NCBI GenBank assembly: GCA_951640195.1
Contig: OX621169.1
Location: 1,860,001 to 1,924,000, forward strand
DNA from: Porpolomopsis calyptriformis
Lineage: Eukaryota > Basidiomycota > Agaricomycetes > Agaricales > Hygrophoraceae
Direction of reading: 5' to 3'
Length of the DNA stretch: 64,000 nt
This document shows, one piece after another, positions 22,103 to 33,454 of this stretch. The first letter of the stretch is position 1, and every line of letters starts with the position of its first letter. The position numbers and the translations under genes were made by a program. The notes below the pieces were generated by a model that was not told the DNA's origin, made no database searches, and saw only the letters and a program-made list of their open reading frames with translations.

Positions 22103-24001
22103 ATGTCTCAAGTTGCTTCTCCCTTCATCAGTGAAGGAAGTGGACCCTTTGGCCCCGTTACCACATCAATCAGCGGCCAGGTAGGTGGAAAAGACATGGT
22201 CACAGATCCGTCAGGATATGTCACCAACGACCTTCCACCTCATATCCCCTATCCCCACCCACATACAAAAGTGGTTTACCAGTACGATCCCGACTTCGAT
22301 TCCACTGGTAACTCTACTTGCCACCTACCCATCGATTTCCTGTACATTTGCGCGGCTTGTGTTTATCTCGTTTGCTGTGTCATCGTCGCCTGCTGGATGT
22401 TCAATAGCGGACCCAAGTTAGTCCCGCTCCAGGACACTCGAATCACCAATCTCATAATATCGGTGGGAGCTAAGATCGCACTAGGTCTCGCGCTCTGGAT
22501 AGTAGCCATGAGGTGGCGTACTCAGTGGGCGCGCATCCTGGTTTTAGGGCAACGAGTGAGGCTTGGGGGCCTGCTCTCAGCAAGTGGAGGAGACGGGCCA
22601 TTTATGCGAGCCTCCCGCATCCGCACTGCACCAACGGTGGGAGTGGGATGTACGGCAGTCATAGGGATGGTTGTTACCATCCTCATGACACTAACCTCTG
22701 CGGGATTCAAGTACGTGAATCTGCCAGGTACCGCTATCCAGGAATTTTCCGGTCCCGACTTCGAGACGGTCTGTAACTACTCTGCAATAGTCACCAACAA
22801 CGGTGGTTACTTCTGCACCGGTCAAGCCAATGCCGTAACGGTCACCACGGAATGGAACTATATCGACCTTGTGAACAGTGGAGCTGGAGGTAACATAGTG
22901 TTATCCAGTGGTCTCACTGGCATAATGTCCGCAAATGTGACCCTCACATCGGCTCCTGCCAACATACGCCTCCCCACGGATCCACCCCCACCCTGGGCCG
23001 CGATCGATGTGAGTTGCAGGTCCGCCGAGTTGATGTTGCAGGTGCATGGTAATGGCTCCACGGCCACCAATGCTATATTTGTCGATGGTAAACAACTGGA
23101 CCAGTTGAGCGTGGCCGAGATGCCTTCATGGAATTCACAAGTGCAATTGTACCAACAGGTCAACGACACCGGGGCGGCCAGCAGCCTTTGCCCGTGGTAC
23201 ATGGTGCTGCTTACTAGGGATCTGAACGACGGAACGGCCAACATTGGCGGTCTCTCCGGGAGCGCCGTGAATTTTCTTGCTAATGCCTGGATCGACCTCC
23301 ACGGTTATGGACCGGTCCAGCAAGGTATCCTGGGAGCGGCCGCATATTGCAACTTCAGTGGGTCCACAGGGGGTGGTTGGCCCTCCTTTTCCTGGCCTTT
23401 CAACGCCACTACGAACGCGATGGTCGGCACGGGTCCCACTAATGGTACCATCCCTGTCAGCACCGTGTTCCTGAACTATGGTCCGAGTTGGCAGTATAAC
23501 CCTGTATCGGCCAACGCGCTTCCTGGTGGTTCGGTGACCTACATTGCCAACTGGACTGCTGACGCTACCAACTACCCCGACTTCATCGCCAGATACATGC
23601 GGAACCAATGGGCGTTGATGATGTACACCAACAACTTTATCACAGGCTGGGTGAAAAATACTTCTTACAATGTGAAGATCCCGCCCCAGCTGTACATTCA
23701 AGCGACTGCCATCATATTCATTCCCGTGGTGGCCCTCGTTTTGTCTATTGTTTGTGCCGGGATCTGCCTGTGGACGATGTTGGGTTTGGGTTTCTGGTAC
23801 GAACGTGTCGACGTGGCACCATGGTGGTTACTGAAGGCCACGGGTTGGGCTGGCCCAGAGGGGCGCAACGCTACCCGACGCGAGTTTGAGGCTTGGTGTA
23901 AACAAGTGCGCTGCATGTACTCCGCCAATCCAACCGACACCAATGCTGGGTCTCTGAGACTTGTGTCAACTAGCGGTCCTGGTGACTTGGTCCTGGAGTG
24001 A
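22103..24001 (+). CDS. Large intronless membrane glycoprotein, unknown function
   Basis: A single 632-codon open frame without introns, unusual beside its intron-rich neighbours. The N-terminal ~75 residues are polar. Hydrophobic segments lie near 77-98 (LYICAACVYLVCCVIVACW), 117-137, 180-200 and 537-565 (AIIFIPVVALVLSIVCAG). Residues 205-535 form a large Asn/Gly/Ser/Thr-rich loop with many N-glycosylation sequons (NYSA, NVTL, NGST, NDTG, NFSG, NATT, NGTI, NWTA, NTSY), probably extracellular or luminal. A cytoplasmic tail follows, with RREFEAWCKQVRC. This layout, three or more spans, a long glycosylated loop and a last span, recurs in unannotated Agaricomycete proteins. No catalytic motif was recognised. 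Confidence 0.8.
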   Translation: MSQVASPFISEGSGPFGPVTTSISGQVGGKDMVTDPSGYVTNDLPPHIPYPHPHTKVVYQYDPDFDSTGNSTCHLPIDFLYICAACVYLVCCVIVACWMFNSGPKLVPLQDTRITNLIISVGAKIALGLALWIVAMRWRTQWARILVLGQRVRLGGLLSASGGDGPFMRASRIRTAPTVGVGCTAVIGMVVTILMTLTSAGFKYVNLPGTAIQEFSGPDFETVCNYSAIVTNNGGYFCTGQANAVTVTTEWNYIDLVNSGAGGNIVLSSGLTGIMSANVTLTSAPANIRLPTDPPPPWAAIDVSCRSAELMLQVHGNGSTATNAIFVDGKQLDQLSVAEMPSWNSQVQLYQQVNDTGAASSLCPWYMVLLTRDLNDGTANIGGLSGSAVNFLANAWIDLHGYGPVQQGILGAAAYCNFSGSTGGGWPSFSWPFNATTNAMVGTGPTNGTIPVSTVFLNYGPSWQYNPVSANALPGGSVTYIANWTADATNYPDFIARYMRNQWALMMYTNNFITGWVKNTSYNVKIPPQLYIQATAIIFIPVVALVLSIVCAGICLWTMLGLGFWYERVDVAPWWLLKATGWAGPEGRNATRREFEAWCKQVRCMYSANPTDTNAGSLRLVSTSGPGDLVLE

Positions 24002-24134
24002 TTTGGTCTGCTGGCCGATATGTTGAGGTTGCGATGACCTCAGGGAATTCTCAAAAGCTTGAATGAAATGTAATGTAATAATAAGTAAATAAATTGTACT
24101 CTGTTTCCGGCGACTGTGGAATCAGCCAAGCTTG

Positions 24135-26428
24135 CTACATCAACAGTGTCCCTCGCATACTGATAAAGGAAGTGTCAATCCCGTGCGAGAAATCCCATAT
24201 GCATATCCTCTGAAAACAAACCAAAAGTAAACAACTGCCATACCGGTAAAGAACACCATCTCACCTGGTCTTCCCCACACGAGACGATCTGAAAAAGTAT
24301 GAGGGTAAACAACGATTGTGCGTCTGGTCAAATCTCCCCACCTTGGTGCAATCAAACCCGATGCAGAATATCCGACCAGTATGTCCACCAGTCAAGTCGG
24401 CAACCAGTGCGCCAGTTTTACGATCCCACACCTGTAAACTCACAGGATTCATAAGTAAACACATACGACGCAACACGTCACGGACCTTGATGCTCAGATC
24501 ATAACTCCCACTCAACACCAAATCCTCTCCGAGCGCAACGCTCCTCACCAAATCACCATGCACACATCCCTCATCTCCCACACACCGGCGCCGCGCCGCA
24601 CCCGCACCAACTCCGTTCCGACCAGACGCATCCACGCCGGTACCAGTACCAGTACCCGAACTTCCCGCGCCACCCCTCGGAGTTCCACACGCCTGGCAGA
24701 CTGTGCACGCCACCCCGCTGCTATACCCATACGGAAAAGGGAACGGGGTAACCGGGGGCGGGCTGTGCTCGTATTCAGGCGACGTGGACCATCCCTGAAG
24801 CGAGGTGATATCGAACAGACGAACATGTTTGTCCGAGGAACCGGAAAGGATGTAAGGAGGTTTGAAATCAATCGAGGCGATGCTGCAAGTCAATGAACAT
24901 CATCAGCTTGCAGACTAGCACGTGGCATCACAACGGCCGCAGAGAGTATATAATGATACGAGGGGAATCATACTTACCCCCGAGTATGGTGGTTTTCGAA
25001 CGTCCGCAGCAGTTCTCCAGTCTGCGCATCCCATAACCTGATGGATCTATCACCCGAACCGGACACGATGAGCGTCTCGGAGATGGACACAGCATTGACA
25101 GCGGCACGATGTGCGCCAAGCACGAATCGGGGCGTCAATTCTGGAAATTTGTATGTTCTCACTGTCCGATCTGAGCGGGAAAAAAGAAAACGGTGTGATA
25201 AAAAAAAATTTTAAACCCTGGATGATAACATTCACACCTTTTGAACACGACACGAGCTGTTTCTCATCAAACCGCACGCACAGCACACTATCCTCATGAT
25301 CGCAAATGACCTTGATCAGAGTCTTCGCCTCCAGATCCCACACAGCCACCCGACGATCGCTCCCGGCACTTGCTATGAGTCCGTTCGCGACACATATGCT
25401 CAGTATACTGCTATCATGCACCCCGTTAATGACGCGCTCCACCTGCCCGGTGCTCAGATTCCACTCCCGGATAGACCGGTCGCGTGAGCCGGTAAACAGC
25501 ACCTGAACGCCAGTAGAAGGATAGGTGTACAACTGCAAGCAGTAGATGGTATTTGTGTGGGCATTGTTCGGGGCCCCGCGCATTTGGAGCGAGAAGAGGC
25601 GGTATGATGCAGAAAGGAAGCGGTTGTGGAGACGGACGTGGGTCTGATAAAGAATTTTGTAGTTGGGTTTTGGAGCGGGAGAATTATTATTTCCGACGGA
25701 AACAAGGATGGAGGGTGCAGAATGGCGGACGAGTGTTCTGGGAGACTTGAGTCGGAAATTGGTGTTGGAAGTGAGGGAGGTGGACGCAAAGCCCGAGTCA
25801 TCGTTTTCCAAAGCATGGGCGTAGCCAGCGCCTTCGCCTCCTTCCTCGTCAGAGTCGCCCATGCCTTCGTCGTCGGGATCGTCCAATGCGTCCCGGAGGT
25901 GAGCGAGCATGGCGTGGAACCCATGTACCCTGGACGGATGTCTCCATTCCCAGCCTCGCGCCTGACAAAGGTTCTTCCAGAGAAACTGGTCATTGGCAAG
26001 GGCACGCCAGCGGTGGCAGACGAGTGCGCATTTGAGGAGAGTGTGCGAGGAGAGATGGCTGAATATTTGAAGAGCTACTTCTGTGGGAAGAGACTGGAGG
26101 ACGATGAGTGCCGGTGTGTACCCGGACGGAAATCAGGAGACAAACCCCGACGACGTCGAACTGCAAGAGGGGTGCTATGCGGCGTTGGATGGAGGCCAGG
26201 CGAGATCTCGGAAGGATAGACAAAAGTTTGTATGCAAGTTCTGTGACAAAATACAGATGAGAGGACGAAGTCGAAGTGAAAAGGCGCACCTTCGCATTCC
26301 TGGACAGAATTGACAAGCTGGAGTGAATCCGAGCCTAGGCGGACACCGTGAGCACATCCACCAGGGATTTCACGGGGTGAGGTAGCGAGGTCATCGTCAG
26401 TAAAGCCCTCGTCAATGGCGGGATTCAT
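24135..26428 (-). CDS. F-box / WD40 repeat protein (SCF substrate receptor)
   Basis: Spliced minus-strand gene of about 620 residues. The F-box reads SLPTEVALQIFSHLSSHTL, LKCALVCHRWRALANDQF, LWKNLCQARGWEW, which should bind Skp1 in an SCF ubiquitin ligase. An acidic linker (DDPDDEGMGDSDEEGGEG) is followed by WD40 blades with typical ends: VLFTGSRDRSIREWNL, LIASAGSDRRVAVWDLE, LIVSGSGDRSIRLWD, YILSGSSDKHVRLFD, LVLSGSYDLSIKVWDR, IVSCGEDQRICIWDF. A Cys/Gly-rich insert of about 70 residues (CTVCQACGTPRGG ... RRRCVGDEGC) interrupts the propeller between two late blades. Seven or so short introns are needed. The closest known class is the Pof1/Met30/Cdc4 type, but the substrate cannot be inferred. 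Confidence 0.86.
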
Positions 26429-26591
26429 GGAAACGGTTGTTAATGGTTTACTACTTACGTAATAAACATGGGGGGTATTTTGTACGGTAGAATCAAAGGA
26501 ATGTCGGGAGGTGCTCTCAGAGCCAAACTATACACAACTCATACCGAGGTGGAAACTGTCCTAAGAATTAAGTGATTGATAGACCGGGGGT

Positions 26592-27578
26592 CTAATACGG
26601 TCCAGCGCCTCCGCCGGCGAGACTGCTGACCCTCTTCGAGTTCCTGAGGCCGGTCTCTGCGCGATCAAGACATTCGAGCGGGACCATCCCCTTCTCGCCG
26701 CGGCCGTTCACACAGAACGCCCAGTCGTCGTCAAACTCGTCAAGGATGCGTACCGTTTCTCCGGTCGAAATCGACAGCTCGTCGGGGAGACTGGGTATAA
26801 ATGTGCATTGGACGGTCGCGATGCTTGAGGAAAGAGGCGGGCGCGTGCCCGTCGTCGGACTCGTTGGCCCGGGACTGGGTATGCCCGATATCAACGGGGG
26901 CATGGGGTTGTTGTAGGACATCGGAGGCGGGGTGACGGAGAGGTCTAAACTTGGCGAGAGTGCCCCAGAACTGTAGATGGGTTCGGGGCGGGAACTGTCC
27001 ATGCTATGAGAGAGGGTGTGGCTGAGGCCCGCGTCAGCACTGCTGATGGGGTTGTTCATGATACCGGCGCCCCATGCAACGGTCTTCCTCCTCCGAGTGC
27101 TGATGTACCGTTTTCTGATCAGGAAGACCAAGAGGCCGAGAAGACCGATAACGCAGACGACGGCGATGGCTGCGACTGTGCCAGCTGGGAGGCGGGAGGC
27201 CGATACGGCCTGGTTGGACAAAGCAGCGGCAGATGCCGTCGGAGAAGGAGTGGCTGACGGCGACGAAGCGGGGAGTGGGGACGTTTGTACATCGGCGGGA
27301 GGAGGCGAGGGTAGAGCAGGAGGAGACGGAGACGAAGGAGCGGCTGGTGGACTGGGCGAGGACGAAGGCAGAATGTTCTTGTTTTGTGTCAACGTTTGGA
27401 CGGGAGCGGGAGTGGGCTCGCTTATGGTGAGGGTGAGTGGAGCGGTGAGAGGGAAACCATTGCCGGCTAGATTAGCGGCCTCGTTTTGGTATTGTCGGGG
27501 CAGATTGGCGACGTTTTCTCTCTCCCTGAGGTGACGACCCCACACAGCAGGGTGGCGTCGCGGCAGCTGCTCGTGCAT
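26592..27578 (-). CDS. Single-pass membrane protein with C-terminal SH3 domain (A)
   Basis: A 328-codon open frame without introns. About residues 60-130 are Pro/Ser/Thr-rich (probably extracellular and O-glycosylated), then a transmembrane segment (AGTVAAIAVVCVIGLLGLLV) and a basic stop (RKRYISTRRRK). The cytoplasmic part is Ser/Pro-rich and ends in an SH3 domain: CTFIPSLPDELSISTGETV, RILDEFDDDWAFCVNGRG, EKGMVPLECL. The ALPDEL, DDW and GxxP/VPxxxL SH3 hallmarks are all present. Membrane-anchored SH3 proteins of this kind (Fus1-like, Sho1-like in logic) act in polarity or cell-wall signalling in fungi. It lacks an obvious signal peptide in the chosen frame; an upstream exon is possible. A second, related protein lies at 33455-34441. 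Confidence 0.8.
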   Translation of the reverse strand: MHEQLPRRHPAVWGRHLRERENVANLPRQYQNEAANLAGNGFPLTAPLTLTISEPTPAPVQTLTQNKNILPSSSPSPPAAPSSPSPPALPSPPPADVQTSPLPASSPSATPSPTASAAALSNQAVSASRLPAGTVAAIAVVCVIGLLGLLVFLIRKRYISTRRRKTVAWGAGIMNNPISSADAGLSHTLSHSMDSSRPEPIYSSGALSPSLDLSVTPPPMSYNNPMPPLISGIPSPGPTSPTTGTRPPLSSSIATVQCTFIPSLPDELSISTGETVRILDEFDDDWAFCVNGRGEKGMVPLECLDRAETGLRNSKRVSSLAGGGAGPY

Positions 27579-27771
27579 GGCAACAGAGAAAGAGATCCGC
27601 TGGTGGAAGCGGTATGATGGATATCAAAAAGCAAAACGAAATAGAGCAGATGTATGTATGAAAGAAAGAAAGAGGGAAGAGGAACACGCGCCCGGTTCGG
27701 TGCTGTTGGTAAGGGCTTTATGATGGAAACTCACTGCCACATGCAAGTCAGGTCACAACAGAGATCGCCCT

Positions 27772-30700
27772 TTATTCCAAAAATTTTACAGTATTCGTCT
27801 TTTTCTTCTTCCTTGACAACCCTTCCTCGACAAATGCCACCCGTTTGTAATTCGTATTCTCAACCCGTTCGTCTGGGTACGAGGAAACGTCGATCAGCGG
27901 TATCTTTACCGTCGGGAGCATCTCCGGCGGATGCTTGACAAACGTTGGATTCTGCAAACAGACTCAGTCAACTATCCCCAGTTCGGTTGCTGGGTGCCTA
28001 CCGCGATGTAATGGCGCATCCCGGCTTCTTCCATCATTCTCGGAAGCCGTCCGTCTTTCCCTTTCAGCTCGTCCCGTCTCGCGATCATATTCTCTTCGGC
28101 CGTGCATCGAATAGCCAGCGTCTTCACTGGAGCACAATTCAGTCAAAACACACACGTGAACGCAAGGCTGCGTACCATTGATGGCTTTCGTCTGCCCAAT
28201 TCGGTGCACTCGCTTGATCGCTTGGCTTTCCACGTCTGCTTGCCACACGGGTTCGCAGAAGATGACTCGCGATGCCGAAATCAGATTCCTAATTCTCGTT
28301 GGCGTCACTGGCGGGCGGGATAGCACACGGATACTTACAGTCCACGAGCCCCATGCTTCAGTTCCATCAGAAAAACCCGGTAGGTATCCGATGTCTCGAA
28401 CGTCGTCACGAGCTGCTCGCGCACTTGAGGCACCACTTGCGTCGTGAACTGCAGATACTTGACATCAATCAACTGAAGTCCCTCCGCAACGTGTGCGAGT
28501 GATAATGGTGAGTTTGAGAATATGAGGAACTTTTCTTTTGCTGAGTATCGGAGGACCTGTCAAATTCGTGTCAATTACCATTGACTTCGATTGCTCGAGC
28601 GTACCTCGTTCAGGATATAGTTCAGCTTTGTAGAACAAGACGAACCAACCTCGACGGGGGCCAGAAACGACGAGGAGAGTAAGCGAGGATTCGGGCGACC
28701 CGTCATCACAGCTCCAGGACTTGGCATCCTAGTAGTCGGAACATCCTCCAGTCTCTTCAAAGCTGCAGCCAGTTCTTTCCGAACTTCCTGGATTTTTTCC
28801 GATCCCGCCGCACTTTTTGCCCATTGGACTGCTTTCGAATGAGGGAGAGGCTCCTTGCTGAGTGATTTTTGGTCCGATTTTGACTTCCTCGGGCTCTTCA
28901 CCGATCTTTCATACAGCTGACGATCCTCATAATCTTTCTTCGCAATCATATATCCGCACTGGACAATAGCGTCTACACTCATCAGCGGACGGACAAGAAT
29001 CTGACTCCTCATCTTGATAAGGCGATCTGGATGTAGGAAATTCGGCAAGCTCGAATGTTCTGGACCTTTGGTTCGCGTCCACATCTCAAAGACCTGTTCA
29101 TTCAAGTTGTATACCCGATAAGGAACATCTTCGTGCAGCTGCATTGCTCGCCATAGGGAATCTTCGGCAGCTTCGCGACTGGTAAATCATTTAAGCTGTC
29201 CATCCAGAAGGAAAATGCAACGAGCGAACTCACACATGGAAAAGGGCAGTGTCTAAAAGAGACGTGTCCTGCTGGGAGATATTTCTCTCTAGAGCCTTCC
29301 GCCGTGTTACGGAAGCGTTCCGCGCTATTTCATCCACATTGTACATCCGTGTATCAACGCCCCAAAACAAGAGTCTAAGACGGTTTTTATCAAAAAAGCT
29401 TCAAGGATGGAAAACCTACGTACTGCGACATATTTTCAACCGTTTGTCTAAGCAAATCGGCATTCTTGAGATTAAAAACAGTCAATGTCTACAAATCGCT
29501 TCAAGGACATTAATCCTACCCTGGAGTGAAACAAATAATCCTGGAAGCGAAAGTTAGACCCAATTGTCCCAGTGAACAAATATATACCACAAACCAGATC
29601 TGTCCGCTCTGAATCAATGGCATTAATCGCGATGGCCGCTTGCATAGCATTGTAGGCCTTTGCCGCGTAGGGGTCAAGGTCCAACATGACCGTCTCCTGA
29701 GTGATAGGTGGCAGAACTATATCCTGTTCTACATCATCGATTCTAGAAGCATGGTGAGCATAACGCAGGGTTGATCTAGACAAAACATACCTGTGTCGAA
29801 TCATGACGGTCTGCATAACTTGTTTCAAGACCTGAATGGCCCCAGGCAGTGGGAATCTTTGGGGACCAAAGAGACCCGCCAGCACATTATCAGCGAAAGT
29901 TTTCGGCTCCGCTCTGAAGCGAGGATTGCCTATAAAGTGCGTGGTCATATTGTCGAGTTTCCGCAGGTCCTCGCGGTCGTACTTGGTCCATTGGCGTGGA
30001 AGCAAGGTTTCATCAGAGTTCGATGTCACAACCGACGTATTATCAGGGAGATCGTATCCTAGATCGTCGTCTTCTTTCGCCTCCAGTTCGCTGCTTTGCC
30101 CAAAACTAAGACCTAGAAGATTCGTGGTAGGTGTGCCTGTAACAATCCATCGACGCTCGATGCTCAAAAGCCGGGTGAACGGAGTAAGGTTTGTGAATAA
30201 TGATGCGGAGACATGGCCTTCATCAATAACCAGACGTTTCCAACGAATTTGGAGGAGAGGAGATACACCTGGCGACGGGCCGCATTTACAATAGGGTACT
30301 CGTGAGCCTTCAAAGGTAGGACAACGGCATACAGGCCGGGAATGTAGTTTGGCTACATCCTTTTTAGCCGCCTCAGCGGAAAAACCTGGACAAAGATTAA
30401 CATCATGTCACTTAGCGAGAGAACAAAGGCTTGCGGTGGTATGTCATCAATACAATCTAAAAAAAGTTGAGTCGTTTAAAAACCTAGACTATCAAGAAGC
30501 ACTCACATCGAAATTTGAGGCGAGTGTACAAGCCGGTGGCATGACGGTCTTTGCGGTTACTTTGAGAATCCTAAGGGCCTTGTCATCGCAATGCTTTAGT
30601 ATCTCGTTGTACCATTGACCCTGAAGGTTGGTTGGAACAACAATGAGGGTTGCGCTGGTAAGGAACAAAACTCGCGGGCCAAGATCAGATCGGTTACGCC

Positions 30701-32059
30701 TAGGTCGGTCATAAACGACTATATTTTCATCTTCATGGTGATAAAATGGTGTGTTTGCCATGAGTGGGTCGTAAAGTTTTCTATCTTCTAATTCGTCTTG
30801 GTATTGTTGGAGGACCACAGGCTGAAAACCACTTTTCGGAACGCGTAGATTGTGGAGAAGAAGTTCGACGAGAGATGGAAACCGAGCGCCTTGGGGAAAG
30901 TGCCTTCTGTTGCCCTTGGTGATAACCCGCATTCGTTCGTCTTCAAATTCGGACGGGAAAGAGCGGAACGCGAGAGGTGTCATGACGATGGGGGGGTGTA
31001 AGTGATGTATGAACGTTTCTGGTGTCGGCAGATCGTTCAATGTCGCGAGAATTAGGGTTAGGATCATGACGGTCTTTCCAGTTCCTGAAGCATATCGCGT
31101 GAGTGAATTCAGTTATTCAGGTTTCCCCTTACTCACCAAGTTCTTCACAAAGGATGCCGCCTCGTGTCGGCGACACCTTAGGACACTCTCTTAATATCAG
31201 CATCTTTGCGGGTTGTAAATAGAACACTTTTCCACCTATTCCGACAATTGGAATGAACAACGGATCGGGACCTTCAGTGAAATGAGCTTCCTTTGAGGGG
31301 CCAGCCCGTGTATTTGGAATCTCCCTTTGGAGCATTGCCACCACCGAGCGTTGCTGGTAGCCATATAGGTTCGTAATCAGCCCATCTGGTCCTGAGCCAG
31401 AAAGTATGTTGCGAGCGATGCGGGCCAACCGTGGATCAGAGAAGTCACCAATGGTTGGCGACGGAAGGTCGCCATAAATCTCGGCCATTGTGCGGTTATC
31501 CTGGGGAACGGGGGAGTGAGTTATCTGTCAGAAACTTGTAGTCGATATGGAGAAATACCGGTTTTAAACAAATAAATGGCTCGGCATTCGCAGCACCGGA
31601 TTCTACTGAATGCCCCTCCCATTTCCCCCGATCCTTGTCGACGTTCGGAAGCAGATGCCACAGATATTGTCGTGCGGGCTTTAGAACTGTTTCCGGTCGA
31701 AGGAGAAGCTTTCCGTCCACATTGGGTAGATCGTAGGGTATAATATAGATTCGAATAAAGATATTTGCACGAGAAACCGTCAATCGATAGGAAGCTGAAA
31801 CAAACTTGTGCTCAACAAGATAGCCTAACTCGTGGCATAACTGGGAATCCTCGGGCTTGTTCACATGGGTAAGCAGCGAGGCACCCGAGAACATGTGCCA
31901 GCCGTCGTCCGCATGAAAGTGATCGCAGAAATCGCCATTCATTACCCCGATCTCGAGGGTACCAGCAGGCAGCATGTTGCAAGATGCAAAGCGAGGGTCG
32001 ACATTAGACGCAGTGGATGGCCCAGCCAGGCAGGTAGCACAGCAAGAAGAACACGACAT
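27772..32059 (-). CDS. SNF2-family ATPase/helicase
   Basis: A large, intron-rich gene of about 1,150 residues. The N-terminal part has a Cys-rich start ([13 protein letters not shown]) and no recognised domain. It then has the SNF2 core: Walker A split by an intron (GGILCEELG / [12 protein letters not shown]), motif Ia ([15 protein letters not shown]), a DEGH box ([12 protein letters not shown]), motif III ([16 protein letters not shown]) and the helicase C part [17 protein letters not shown] / [17 protein letters not shown] and the Rad5/Rad16-like spacing suggest the Rad5/HLTF branch, but I see no RING finger between the lobes. Role in chromatin or DNA repair is inferred. The ATG at 32059 is the first in-frame one; the frame is open further to 32113. 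It is divergent from PAM17 with about 117 bp between starts. Confidence 0.82.
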
Positions 32060-32176
32060 TGAGCAAGTCCAGAAAGAGATCGAGTCAAGATCAAAACAAG
32101 GTAAGTTGGTCACGTGTAGTCATCGGTTACACACCCGCAAGCAATTCATCCAAAGGCGCTATTATTGATACGATCG
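32060..32176. promoter_or_regulatory. Short divergent promoter, SNF2 gene / PAM17
   Basis: About 117 bp between the predicted start codons of the SNF2 gene (minus) and PAM17 (plus). It contains a CACGTG E-box at 32111-32116. Shared regulation is inferred from the arrangement. Confidence 0.4.
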
Positions 32177-33014
32177 ATGAAAGGCTCTTTGTTACATCCT
32201 ATCAGGACTTCATTCCGACGCACGATTTTGAAAGTCGCCCCAAACGCTGCTGTCTTCATACGGTCAAACTCAACAAAAGCCGCCGATGCTGCAAAAATAA
32301 AGCTCAGCTGGCCAGAATACCTCGCAATCCGGCGAGGAAAGCGGAAATGGGAGAGGGTGCGTGCCATTCTCGTTGTTAGACTGCGGTATAATTTACCGCT
32401 ACAGGCTGTTACGATCCCTTGCTCAATCCTCGGGTTTGTGGGGGGGATAATGTACTTTGGTTCCGTGGAGACCGATGCCACAAAACCCATCATGGTAAGA
32501 ATCAGTTATTTCGCATTCAGAACGTCTAAAATTGCGATCTTTTCAGGGTATTGACCCCCTCTTTTTTTATGGCGGCTGTACTCTGGCCTGCGTGGGTGAG
32601 TATGATCTGGGTCGTCCCGCTCTCCCTAAATGAATACACGCTCCTCAGGCTTTGGCTCCTTGATTGGTCCAACTATAGGGTCTGCTCTATGGCGTTTGAC
32701 TCACCGTCGTACCATGACTCTGATAGATGCCCGGGACCGCGAGTTTTACCAGCACATAGCAAGAAACCGAGTGGATCCCACATCTCAGACCCCCACCAAC
32801 CCCATACCGGATTTTTACGGTATGATAAACTACTATGAATACATTATCCTGTTGATTGTTCACTGTAGGCGAAAAGATCGGGTCGCTTCATCAGTATAGA
32901 CGCGTTAGTCCCTCGTTTGCCTATTCCATTTGATTCTACTACAACTAACTCACCTTGCAGTGGCTCCGAGATCAGGCACGGTACAGGCGAAAATCACAAC
33001 TGCCCGAGGAGTGA
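32177..33014 (+). CDS. PAM17: Mitochondrial import motor subunit Pam17
   Basis: Five exons encode about 190 residues. A positively charged presequence (HPIRTSFRRTILKV, FIRSNSTKA) precedes LSWPEYLAIRRGKRKWER. Then come two membrane spans (AVTIPCSILGFVGGIMYFGS and FYGGCTLACVGFGSLIGP), [52 protein letters not shown] and a basic end. This matches Pam17, an inner-membrane subunit of the presequence translocase-associated motor that helps assemble Pam18-Pam16 at TIM23. Introns fall after KWER, after KPIM, after LACV, after DFYG and after YRR. The true start is ATG 32177; the frame is open a little further upstream without an ATG. Confidence 0.94.
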
Positions 33015-33454
33015 CTAATGAGCTGTCGAAAGACTCTTGCGTCGCAATCCTTATCTAAAACCTCAATTACCATAGTTATCATGGTCCCAAAATTCAATTG
33101 CAGTATAGAGGCCATTCTTCACTTAAACAATTCACCATGGCGATGCCAATAAGAAATCCACGCTCAGGTATTCAAGATCAGCCTGTTGTGTAAATTTGGA
33201 CGGAAAGGGTATTTTCTGGAAGGTGTATACAACAGCTGGGTATAGCTAGCAGAGCGTGGTGGACGTTAACCGTTGAAGAATCGAAGATTGAACTCCAGCA
33301 ACAGCAAAAATAATTCAAGACTACATTCTAAAAGGAGATAGATGTTTAGCCAGCACGTATCTAAAATAAGCGGACTTGCTGGCTTACATGGTATAAAATA
33401 GAAGGTGTAAGGAGTGTGTGTGTGCACTGTTTCACATTTCACTGGATGCGTAAC
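33015..33454. other. Intergenic region between convergent genes
   Basis: This separates PAM17 (plus) from the second SH3 protein (minus) and should hold both 3' untranslated regions. A short GT-repeat occurs at about 33415-33424. Nothing else is seen. Confidence 0.45.

Noticed and set aside
23135..23701. 188-codon minus-strand frame
   Set aside because: Antisense shadow of the 632-residue membrane glycoprotein, whose plus-strand frame has clear membrane spans and sequons.
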